Source: Rhizobium herbae (GTDB taxonomy: Bacteria > Pseudomonadota > Alphaproteobacteria > Rhizobiales > Rhizobiaceae). Taken from it: DNA of 64,000 nucleotides. Positions 1 through 7,221 of this stretch are shown here, one piece after another. The stretch lies in NCBI RefSeq assembly GCF_017873135.1, contig NZ_JAGGJV010000009.1:124001-188000 (forward strand), written 5' to 3'. Under the pieces are notes generated by a model. It saw only the letters and a list, made by a program, of their open reading frames with translations. It searched no databases and was not told the origin of the DNA. The position numbers were made by a program, and so were the translations under genes. Numbering within the stretch: position 1 is the stretch's first letter; the number at the start of each line of letters is the position of its first letter.

Positions 1-56
1 TCATTTCCCATCGCGCCCACGGATGCTAAAACATGGCGGTTGGAGGACGATTGCCC

Positions 57-512
57 ATGCTTCATTTCGAGGATTTTCCGGCCGGCAAGCGGTTCGAGTT
101 CAAGCCGATCATCGTGAAGGCCGAGGATGTCATCGCCTTTGCGTCTGAATTCGATCCGCAGCCGATGCACCTGTCGGAAGAAGGCGGCAAGGCCAGTATT
201 CTCGGCGGCCTGGCGGCATCAGGCTGGCACACCAGCGCCATGATGATGCGCATGCTCTGCGACAGCTATATCCACGAGACGGCCTCGGAAGGCTCTCCTG
301 GCGTCGACAGCATGGAATGGAAGAAGGCGGTACTGGCCGGCGACACGCTATCGGGCGCCTGCACGGTCGTCGAGGCACGCGTCTCCCGATCGAGACCCGA
401 GATCGGCATCGTGCGGCTGAGAGCCGTCGTCACCAACCAGCGCGGCGAAACGGTGGCGGTCTGCGACTATGCCAACATGATCCGCTGCCAGCCGGCGGGG
501 GAAAAAGCATGA
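57..512 (+). CDS. MaoC-like (R)-hydratase/dehydratase, first of a pair
   Basis: This is a 151-residue single hot-dog-fold protein of the MaoC dehydratase family, which usually hydrates or dehydrates acyl-CoA thioesters. The segment around residues 35-60 (FDPQPMHLSEE, then GGLAASGWHT) is the family hallmark with the Asp/His active-site region. I chose the ATG at 57 over one at 33 because a GGAGGA ribosome-binding site at 42-47 sits nine bases before it. The stop overlaps the next MaoC gene by four bases, so the two are probably translationally coupled and form a heterodimer. The acyl-CoA substrate cannot be deduced. Confidence 0.85.
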   Translation: MLHFEDFPAGKRFEFKPIIVKAEDVIAFASEFDPQPMHLSEEGGKASILGGLAASGWHTSAMMMRMLCDSYIHETASEGSPGVDSMEWKKAVLAGDTLSGACTVVEARVSRSRPEIGIVRLRAVVTNQRGETVAVCDYANMIRCQPAGEKA

Positions 513-976
513 AGCTGTCGGACCTCCATCCCGAGGGCACACGGGAAACGATCGGAATGGTCACCTTTACCGCCGGGGACATTATCCATTTCGCCGAAAA
601 ATTTGATCCGCAACCGTTTCATCTTGATGCCGAGGCAGCCAGGAAATCGCTGTTCGGCGGGCTCTGCGCGTCGGGCTGGCATACCTGCGCCGGCTGGATG
701 AAGTGTTTCGTGCCCTACTGGATGGGGGAAATGAAACGGCTGGCGGCGAAGGGCATCGTTGCCCCCAAGCTCGGCCCCTCGCCCGGCTTTCGCGACATGC
801 GCTGGCTGCGACCCGTCTTTGCCGGCGACACGATCACCTATTCCGTTACCTTCGTCGCGGCCAAGGACCTGGAGTCGCGGCCGGGATGGCGCATCAACAC
901 CATCCTGTGCGAAGGCGAGAACCAGAATGGCGAACCGGTGATCCGGTTCGAGAGCAAGGTGATCGAGTTTCCCTGA
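509..976 (+). CDS. MaoC-like (R)-hydratase/dehydratase, second of a pair
   Basis: This 155-residue protein is a paralogue of the preceding gene and carries the same hot-dog signature (EKFDPQPFHLD, then FGGLCASGWHT). Its ATG at 509 is inside the stop region of the upstream gene (ATGA overlap), and the GGGGGAAAAAG just upstream works as the ribosome-binding site. Small MaoC proteins often work as dimers, so a heterodimer of the two products is likely. The gene ends ten bases before the convergent apt gene. The substrate is unknown. Confidence 0.85.
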   Translation: MKLSDLHPEGTRETIGMVTFTAGDIIHFAEKFDPQPFHLDAEAARKSLFGGLCASGWHTCAGWMKCFVPYWMGEMKRLAAKGIVAPKLGPSPGFRDMRWLRPVFAGDTITYSVTFVAAKDLESRPGWRINTILCEGENQNGEPVIRFESKVIEFP

Positions 977-985
977 AATTGGGCC

Positions 986-1531
986 TCAGTGACCGTCGAA
1001 CTCGATCAGCGTCAGCACCTTGACGCCGAGCGCCTCGATCTTCCTGCGGCCGCCGAGTTCCGGCAGGTCGATGATGAAGCAGGCGGCAACGATATCGGCA
1101 CCCATCTGCTGCAGGAGCTTTGTCGCGCCTTCGGCCGTACCGCCGGTGGCGATCAGGTCATCGACAAGGATGACCTTTTCACCCGGCTTGATGGCGTCGC
1201 GATGCATTTCCATCTCGTCGACGCCATATTCCAGGCTGTAGGCGATGCGCACCGTATCGTGCGGCAGCTTGCCCTTCTTGCGGATCGGAACGAACCCGGC
1301 CGACATCTGGTGCGCCATCGCGCCGCCCATGATGAAGCCGCGCGCTTCGACACCAGCCACCTTGTCGATTTTCGTGCCGGCAAAGGGATGAACGAGCTCG
1401 TCGATCGCGCGGCGGAAGGCGCGCGGATTGCCGAGCAGCGTGGTGATGTCGCGGAACATGATGCCGGGTTTCGGATAATCCGCGATATTGCGGATCGAGG
1501 CGATCAATTCCTGCTGGAGAGAAGATTTCAT
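986..1531 (-). CDS. apt: adenine phosphoribosyltransferase
   Basis: Apt salvages adenine, making AMP and pyrophosphate from adenine and PRPP in the cytosol. The 181-residue protein has the PRPP-binding motif [14 protein letters not shown] near residue 120 and the family's [12 protein letters not shown] segment near the N-terminus. Length is normal for bacterial Apt. An in-frame ATG four codons upstream (1543) is possible; 1531 gives the more usual N-terminus. It stands alone here, convergent with the MaoC pair. Confidence 0.93.
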   Translation of the reverse strand: MKSSLQQELIASIRNIADYPKPGIMFRDITTLLGNPRAFRRAIDELVHPFAGTKIDKVAGVEARGFIMGGAMAHQMSAGFVPIRKKGKLPHDTVRIAYSLEYGVDEMEMHRDAIKPGEKVILVDDLIATGGTAEGATKLLQQMGADIVAACFIIDLPELGGRRKIEALGVKVLTLIEFDGH

Positions 1532-1712
1532 GATGGAAGGCATGCCTTTGCGGACGTCTCAGGGAGACGAAGGCATAGCATCAAAGCCACATTTTTCTAT
1601 AGTGGATTTTTGTCGGCAATCGTCCGTTCGCCGCAGCGATACCCGGTGTTTTCCATGGGGACTATGGAGCAGGGCGCAATAGAGTGGCCCTGCTCCGATG
1701 CTGACCACGCCC

Positions 1713-2123
1713 CTACTGGGCGGAGTTGGTAACCTTCAGTTTTTCCTGCACCTTCTTGGCGACATCCGGATTGGTCTGCGCGGCGGTGATGACCGTCTTG
1801 TATTCATCCAGCGACATGCCGGGTGACTTTTCGACCGCGTTGATCATCTGCTGGTTGGCTTCGTTCTGCAGCTTCTGCTTGTTAACAGCGTCCTTTTCGG
1901 CGCCGATCTTGGCGGCATAGTCCTGACGCACCTTGTCGACCTGCAGATAGGCAACGGCGAAGGCCTCGATTTTCTGATCGCTGATGGCAGCGGGTGCTGT
2001 GCCCTGTATCGGCTGCGTGCCTTGCGGCTCGGCGGCCCCTTGCGCAAAAGCCGGCGAGTTGATGACGATCAGGCTGAGTGCTGCAGCGGTCAAAGCTGCG
2101 ACGGGCATGTGGCGAATGGTCAT
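1713..2123 (-). CDS. secreted DUF4168 domain protein
   Basis: This is a 136-residue protein with a clear Sec signal peptide (MTIRHMPVAALTAAALS, ending PAFA) and an Ala/Gln-rich mature part matching DUF4168: a helical repeat-like domain beginning at KIEAFAVAYLQVDKV. The start at 2123 is fixed by an AAGGAAGGA ribosome-binding site seven bases upstream; an open frame extends further upstream but has no such site. DUF4168 proteins are periplasmic and of unknown function, and are often seen among stress-related genes. It is transcribed divergently from the DUF1059 gene. Confidence 0.8.
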   Translation of the reverse strand: MTIRHMPVAALTAAALSLIVINSPAFAQGAAEPQGTQPIQGTAPAAISDQKIEAFAVAYLQVDKVRQDYAAKIGAEKDAVNKQKLQNEANQQMINAVEKSPGMSLDEYKTVITAAQTNPDVAKKVQEKLKVTNSAQ

Positions 2124-2333
2124 ATGCGTGTCCTTCCTTAAGTCAGTCTCAAGACGGTTTTCACCGCCTTTCCGGAGGGGCGAACCCCTGACGACAAACT
2201 TCAGGATGGATCGGGCGACAATGTGACCCTGAGAAGGAAGCTTCAAGGCCATGTCGCGATCCTGCCGCTGCCGGCCGCCCATTTGCAATGATTGCACCAT
2301 CGTCAGAAACAGGAAGGCGCTTCTCGCAGTCCG

Positions 2334-2359
2334 GGAACCAACGGCAGGCGTTTTCGGTT
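2334..2359 (+). promoter_or_regulatory. possible EcfG/RpoE2-type promoter
   Basis: GGAAC at 2334-2338 is followed after 19 bases by TT at 2358-2359. This fits the GGAAC-N18/19-TT pattern described for the general-stress sigma factor RpoE2/EcfG in rhizobia. It lies 68 bases before the DUF1059 gene. The rest of the 2124-2427 gap shows no gene. The motif is short, so chance is possible. Confidence 0.35.
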
Positions 2360-2427
2360 ATACTGGACGTATCCCGCCCGCCGGAAACCACCGGTCAGGC
2401 GGAATACGCAAAATAAGGAGGAGCATC

Positions 2428-2613
2428 ATGCGATTGTTTGAATGCGGGTCCCTCGTACCCGGTTGCGACTGGCACACCCGCGCCGACAGCGACGCGGAAG
2501 TCGTACGCCGCGCCGTCGATCACCTGCGTCAGTCCCACGGCGAAACGCTGATCCGAGAAACCATGGTCGACAACATCAAGGCGCGCATCGTCGAGGAAAC
2601 GAAAGCGGCCTGA
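2428..2613 (+). CDS. small DUF1059 family protein
   Basis: This 61-residue protein matches DUF1059: MRLFECGSLVPGCDW followed by an acidic helix and a HLRQSHGE segment. Two Cys and one His near the N-terminus are conserved in the family and may bind metal, but function is unknown. The start is set by AAGGAGGAG at 2415-2423. It converges with the CCA enzyme gene with only three bases between stops. A putative stress promoter lies upstream. Confidence 0.85.
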   Translation: MRLFECGSLVPGCDWHTRADSDAEVVRRAVDHLRQSHGETLIRETMVDNIKARIVEETKAA

Positions 2614-2616
2614 TTT

Positions 2617-3867
2617 TCAGACCAGTGACTGAAGCCGGGCAACAAGCGTTGCCCGGTCCGCATTGAAATTGCCGTCCACCCAGGTGTCCTCAAGCTGCCC
2701 GAGGATTTCCCCGACACGCGGACCCGCCGGAATGCCCACGGCCAGAACGTCGGAACCCGTCAGCGGGAAGACCGGTTTCTGCCATTTCTCCGCCCGTGTC
2801 AGCAATCGTTTCAGCCGTGCCGTCTCCGGCAGTTGCGCCGGATCGTTTTCGGATTTCTGCCGCGACGAGGCCAGTGCAAGCCGGAGGCTCGTCATCAAAC
2901 CATAGGCTCCGTTGCGGTAGAGGAGTCGATCAAAAGCCGTATCAGCGATGACGGCCGGCAGGCGCGGCGCCTTTGTCCATGCGGCGAAACTGGCAGCCTC
3001 CGCCTTCGACAGCCGCAGCCGCTTTGCCATCGCATCCAGACGCTCGGCATCCGGCGGAATCATCGCAGCAAGCCGCAACAGGGGATCGGGTTGCCAGCCG
3101 AATGTCTGTTCAGCGGACACCAGTCCGGGAATTGCGTCGATACCCCATTTTTCGCTTTCCGGCAGAATTTCGGTCAGCACCCCGGAAGTACGCATCCAGA
3201 GTAAGGCCCGCCCCGGATCCTCAGCCGAAAGCAGCTTCTTCAACTCCGACCACACCCTCTCGGCGGAAAGCCCTGACAGCTTGGAGCGCGCCTGTGCACA
3301 GGCGCGCAAACCGTCGGCATCCGGACGGCCGGAGCCATAGTGGGCAAAGAAGCGGAAGAAGCGGAGAACCCGAAGATAGTCTTCGGCGACGCGCTCGGCG
3401 GCATTGCCGATGAAGCGGATATTGCGTTTTTCGATGTCCGCGAGCCCGCCGACAAGGTCGATGACCTCACCCTTCGCATTGGCATAGAGCGCATTGATCG
3501 TCAGGTCGCGTCGCTCGGCATCCACTTGCCAATCCGTGCCGAAAGCGACCTCGGCACGACGACCGTCGGTTTCCACGTCGCGGCGCAGCGTCGTCACTTC
3601 GTAGGGCGCACCATCGACCACCAGCGTCACCGTGCCATGCTCGATCCCCGTCGGAACCGACTTTATACCGGCCGACTTCGCACGGGCGACGACTTCTTCC
3701 GGCAGCAGCGTGGTCGCCATATCGATATCGGCGACGGCAAGGCCCATCAGGCTGTTGCGCACAGCGCCGCCGACGACACGGACTTCGCCGCCATCGGCAT
3801 TCAGCAGATCGAAGACGCGCGTCAGCGCAGGTGCCGAAAACCAGGCCTCAGTGGCAACGGAGGTCAT
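2617..3867 (-). CDS. cca: CCA tRNA nucleotidyltransferase / poly(A) polymerase family
   Basis: This 416-residue class II nucleotidyltransferase has the head-domain signature VRVVGGAVRNSLMG and the metal-binding DIDMATT (DxD) near residues 30-52, then the RRDLTINALY motif near residue 115. It most likely adds or repairs the CCA end of tRNAs, although a poly(A) polymerase role cannot be excluded from sequence. It is the last gene of a three-gene minus-strand operon; its ATG overlaps the NUDIX stop by four bases. Confidence 0.88.
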   Translation of the reverse strand: MTSVATEAWFSAPALTRVFDLLNADGGEVRVVGGAVRNSLMGLAVADIDMATTLLPEEVVARAKSAGIKSVPTGIEHGTVTLVVDGAPYEVTTLRRDVETDGRRAEVAFGTDWQVDAERRDLTINALYANAKGEVIDLVGGLADIEKRNIRFIGNAAERVAEDYLRVLRFFRFFAHYGSGRPDADGLRACAQARSKLSGLSAERVWSELKKLLSAEDPGRALLWMRTSGVLTEILPESEKWGIDAIPGLVSAEQTFGWQPDPLLRLAAMIPPDAERLDAMAKRLRLSKAEAASFAAWTKAPRLPAVIADTAFDRLLYRNGAYGLMTSLRLALASSRQKSENDPAQLPETARLKRLLTRAEKWQKPVFPLTGSDVLAVGIPAGPRVGEILGQLEDTWVDGNFNADRATLVARLQSLV

Positions 3868-4496
3868 GCATAAAGCCTTTCGTACAACATGCGGACAATG
3901 CCCGCGGTAATGCCCCAGATATGCTGCTCGCCATAGGGCATGCTGTAAAAATGCCGTTCGGCCCCCTTCCAGGTGGCCTGGCCGCGACCGTGATTGTCGG
4001 GGTTCATCAGGAACGACAGCGGCACATCGAAGACGGCGGCAACCTCATTGGGATTGAGCGCAAGGTCATAGCCCGGCTGCACGATCGCCAGGATCGGCGT
4101 GATGCGGAAACCGGACATCGCCATGTAGTGGGGCAACCGCCCCACCGTCTCGACGAAACGCCGGTCAAGGCCGATTTCCTCCTCGGTTTCGCGCAAGGCA
4201 GCACGCTCCGGTGTGTCATCCTCCGGATCGATGGCACCGCCGGGAAATGCGACCTGGCCGGAATGCTTGCGCAAGGTGGCGGTGCGCTGGGTGAAGATAA
4301 CGCGTGCCTCGTCGCCATCGTCGATGACCGGAACGAGAACGGCGGCATCCTTCAATTTCAGCGTTTCGAGATAGGGGATGACATCCGGATTGAGCAGGAA
4401 ATCACCATGCTCGCGCCAGGCATCCTCCACCGGGCTGCCGGATTGCTCCAACGCGCGACGCCGAAAATCCTCGGCTGAAAACAGGATATCGGTCAT
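3864..4496 (-). CDS. NUDIX hydrolase, CoA pyrophosphatase-like
   Basis: This 210-residue protein carries a NUDIX box beginning GGAIDPEDDTPERAALRETE, preceded by the SGQVAFPGGAID segment typical of the NudL/CoA diphosphatase branch. It probably cleaves coenzyme A or related nucleotide diphosphates. Both ends overlap neighbours by four bases (DUF1285 upstream, cca downstream), showing translational coupling in one operon, an arrangement I recognise from other rhizobia. Confidence 0.87.
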   Translation of the reverse strand: MTDILFSAEDFRRRALEQSGSPVEDAWREHGDFLLNPDVIPYLETLKLKDAAVLVPVIDDGDEARVIFTQRTATLRKHSGQVAFPGGAIDPEDDTPERAALRETEEEIGLDRRFVETVGRLPHYMAMSGFRITPILAIVQPGYDLALNPNEVAAVFDVPLSFLMNPDNHGRGQATWKGAERHFYSMPYGEQHIWGITAGIVRMLYERLYA

Positions 4497-5116
4497 GCCG
4501 AAAGCGCTTCCAGTTCCTGGGCAGGCATGATGGTGAACACCACGCCGCCGGAGCGGACGGCAAACATCGCGACGCCGTCGATCACCACGGTCTCGCCGAG
4601 TGCGACAAGATCATACATCACCGCGCGCGAAACCAGCGCCTCCAACCGTCCGCGCACATGCAGGTACGGTTTCAATTCTCTGTTCTCGCCATGGATGACG
4701 AAGCGAAGATCGTGCTCGCCCCCTGCCTCCACGACATCGCCGACATTGGTGCGGAATGTTAGCACCTGCTCACCACCTCTTTGTGTCACATTCATCTCAA
4801 CGGCGACGAAAGGCGCATCGACGATGCGGATGCCTAGTTTTTCCACAGGAGTTACGAGATAGGTCCGGCCGTCCTCGTCCTTGCGCAGAACCGTCGAAAA
4901 CAGCCGCACCAACGGCTGCCGGCCGATCGGCGTGCCCATGTAGAACCAAGTGCCGTCAGCGCGGATTTCCATGTCGATATCGCCGCAAAACGGTGGATTC
5001 CACCGCTCAACGGGCGGTAAACCCCTGGTTTGCCCGTTGGTCTGGCCGGCAGCACGCGTGATCAGCGCCGCAAGGCCCGCCGCATCGCCTGTCCCATGTA
5101 TTTCGGCATCCGCCAT
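4493..5116 (-). CDS. DUF1285 family protein
   Basis: This 207-residue cytosolic protein matches DUF1285: PFCGDIDMEIRADGTWFYMGTPI near residue 40 followed by a beta-rich domain. The function is unknown. The ATG at 5116 is preferred over upstream in-frame codons because GGGACGGAA precedes it at a normal distance and the upstream extension is arginine-rich and uncharacteristic. It is the first gene of the DUF1285-NUDIX-cca operon and is divergent from the MoxR operon, sharing a 167-base promoter region. Confidence 0.8.
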   Translation of the reverse strand: MADAEIHGTGDAAGLAALITRAAGQTNGQTRGLPPVERWNPPFCGDIDMEIRADGTWFYMGTPIGRQPLVRLFSTVLRKDEDGRTYLVTPVEKLGIRIVDAPFVAVEMNVTQRGGEQVLTFRTNVGDVVEAGGEHDLRFVIHGENRELKPYLHVRGRLEALVSRAVMYDLVALGETVVIDGVAMFAVRSGGVVFTIMPAQELEALSA

Positions 5117-5283
5117 CGTTCCGTCCCGTTTGGCCCTATTCTTGCGTTTTATCGAGCACCGCCTCACGAGATAGTGCGTTGCTTGCGTCTTGTCAGCCAC
5201 CGGGCGGAGCATAGATTGAAAAACAGAGACGGAAAGAGCGCTTTTCGCGATTCGGCACCATTGCCGGCCACTGGAGACAGACG

Positions 5284-6297
5284 ATGGGTGTGATGAAGAC
5301 GACAGACGGCGCGATCGACGACAAGGCGATCATCGCCGCCGCCGAAAAGGCTCTGGGCGAAATCGCCGTGATCCGCAAGGAAGTCGGCAAGGTGATCTTC
5401 GGCCAGGAGAGCGTCGTCGAACAGACGCTGCTGGCCGTTCTCTCCGGCGGCCACGCGCTGCTGGTCGGCGTTCCCGGTCTTGCCAAGACCAAGCTGGTCT
5501 CGACACTCGGCACCGTGCTTGGCCTCAACTCCAGCCGTATCCAGTTCACGCCGGACCTGATGCCGTCCGATATCCTCGGTTCGGAAGTGATGGACCAGGA
5601 CGAAAACGGCCGGCGGTCGTTCCGCTTCGTGCCAGGCCCGATCTTCACGCAACTGCTGATGGCCGACGAAATCAACCGGGCCAGCCCGCGCACCCAGTCG
5701 GCGCTCCTCCAGGCCATGCAGGAATATCACGTCACGGTGGCCGGCCAGCGCAACGACCTGCCGCAGCCCTTCCATGTGCTGGCAACCCAGAACCCGCTGG
5801 AGCAGGAAGGCACCTATCCCCTGCCCGAGGCCCAGCTCGACCGCTTCCTGATGCAGGTCGATGTCGGTTACCCCGAGCTTGCCGCCGAACGGCAGATCCT
5901 GCTGGAAACCACCGGTATCCATGAAAACGAAGTTCACGGCGTCATCGATGCCAGGCAGCTTCAGGATATCCAGCACCTGATCCGCCAGATGCCCGTCAGC
6001 GAAAAGGTGGTCGATGCCATTCTATCGCTGGTGCGTTCGGCCCGCCCCGGAAACGGCAACGCGGCAACCGACAAGAACGTCGCCTGGGGTCCCGGCCCGC
6101 GCGCCGGCCAGTCGCTGATGCTCTGCGCCCGCGCCCGCGCCCTCTACGACGGCAGGCTGGCACCATCCATCGATGACATCATGGCGCTCGCCGAACCGGT
6201 TCTGCAGCACCGCATGGCGCTGACATTCGCGGCACGGGCGGAAGGCATGTCGGTGCGTGACGTCATCACCGGCCTGGTCAAGCAAGCCAAGGGATAA
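5284..6297 (+). CDS. MoxR-family AAA+ ATPase
   Basis: This 337-residue AAA+ protein has Walker A GVPGLAKT at residues 62-69, Walker B LLMADE at 124-129 and sensor 1 ATQN at 167-170. MoxR ATPases act as chaperones that help insert or activate von Willebrand-factor-A-type partner proteins. A GGAGA site at 5272-5276 sets the start. It heads a four-gene operon with DUF58, BatA/DUF4159 and a large membrane protein; the gap to the next gene is three bases. The client in rhizobia is unknown. Confidence 0.92.
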   Translation: MGVMKTTDGAIDDKAIIAAAEKALGEIAVIRKEVGKVIFGQESVVEQTLLAVLSGGHALLVGVPGLAKTKLVSTLGTVLGLNSSRIQFTPDLMPSDILGSEVMDQDENGRRSFRFVPGPIFTQLLMADEINRASPRTQSALLQAMQEYHVTVAGQRNDLPQPFHVLATQNPLEQEGTYPLPEAQLDRFLMQVDVGYPELAAERQILLETTGIHENEVHGVIDARQLQDIQHLIRQMPVSEKVVDAILSLVRSARPGNGNAATDKNVAWGPGPRAGQSLMLCARARALYDGRLAPSIDDIMALAEPVLQHRMALTFAARAEGMSVRDVITGLVKQAKG

Positions 6298-6300
6298 TGA

Positions 6301-7221
6301 ATGGCCTCGATAGGGCAAATCGTCGAACCGACGCCGTCCGGAGAGGTTCTTTCCCGCGCGCAGAGCCGCGCCCGGCTGATCCCCGATTGCATGGTCGAGG
6401 CAAAGCGCATCGCCAACACGGTCATCTCCGGCTGGCACGGGCGCCGCAAGCGTGGCATCGGCGAAAATTTCTGGCAGTTCCGCCCCTATAGCGATGGCGA
6501 AAGCCTGTCACGTATCGACTGGCGCCGTTCGGCCCGCGACGATCATACCTATGTGCGCGACCGCGAATGGGAGGCAGCCCATACCATCTGGCTCTGGGCC
6601 GATCTCTCCCCGTCGATGATGTACAAGTCGAAGTTCGGTGCCGTCTCCAAGGAAAGCCGGGCGCTGGTGCTGATGCTGGCGCTGGCCGAAATTCTCGCCC
6701 GTTCCGGCGAGCGCATCGGCTGCCCCGGCGTGATGGAGCCTGTCTCGGCCCGCAACGCCGCCGAACGGCTGGCAACGGCGCTGATGCACACGCCGCTGTC
6801 CGGCGGCCTGCCGCAAACGGCAATGATCCGGGGGGCGAGCGACCTCGTGCTGATCGGCGACTTCCTCGACCCGGCCGACACGATCATGGCACAGCTCGGA
6901 CCGCTTGCCCGCCGCGGCCTGCGTGGCCATGTGGTCGAGATCGCCGACCCCGCCGAGGAGAGTTTCCCCTATGCCGGCCGCACCGAATTCACCGATCCGG
7001 AAACCGGCGAAAAGCTGACGGCCGGCCGTGCCGAGATCGTCCGCGACGACTATCGACGCGCCTATATTGCCCGGCGTGACAGCCTCGGCGAAAACCTCCG
7101 CCATCTCGGCTGGACATTCACGCCGCACCGGACCGACCATCTTGCCTCCGAAGCGTTGGTGGCGGTGCACATGTATCTCTCCGGCATGCCCGGGCGCGCG
7201 ACCCATGGAGGCCAGCTATGA
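6301..7221 (+). CDS. DUF58 domain protein, MoxR partner
   Basis: This 306-residue protein contains the DUF58 core, with GENFWQFRPYSDGESLSRIDW near residues 55-75 and WLWADLSPSMMY near residue 98, a partly degenerate MIDAS-like DxSxS motif of a vWA fold. DUF58 proteins are nearly always next to MoxR ATPases and are thought to be their substrates or partners. The stop overlaps the next ATG by four bases. Confidence 0.88.
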   Translation: MASIGQIVEPTPSGEVLSRAQSRARLIPDCMVEAKRIANTVISGWHGRRKRGIGENFWQFRPYSDGESLSRIDWRRSARDDHTYVRDREWEAAHTIWLWADLSPSMMYKSKFGAVSKESRALVLMLALAEILARSGERIGCPGVMEPVSARNAAERLATALMHTPLSGGLPQTAMIRGASDLVLIGDFLDPADTIMAQLGPLARRGLRGHVVEIADPAEESFPYAGRTEFTDPETGEKLTAGRAEIVRDDYRRAYIARRDSLGENLRHLGWTFTPHRTDHLASEALVAVHMYLSGMPGRATHGGQL

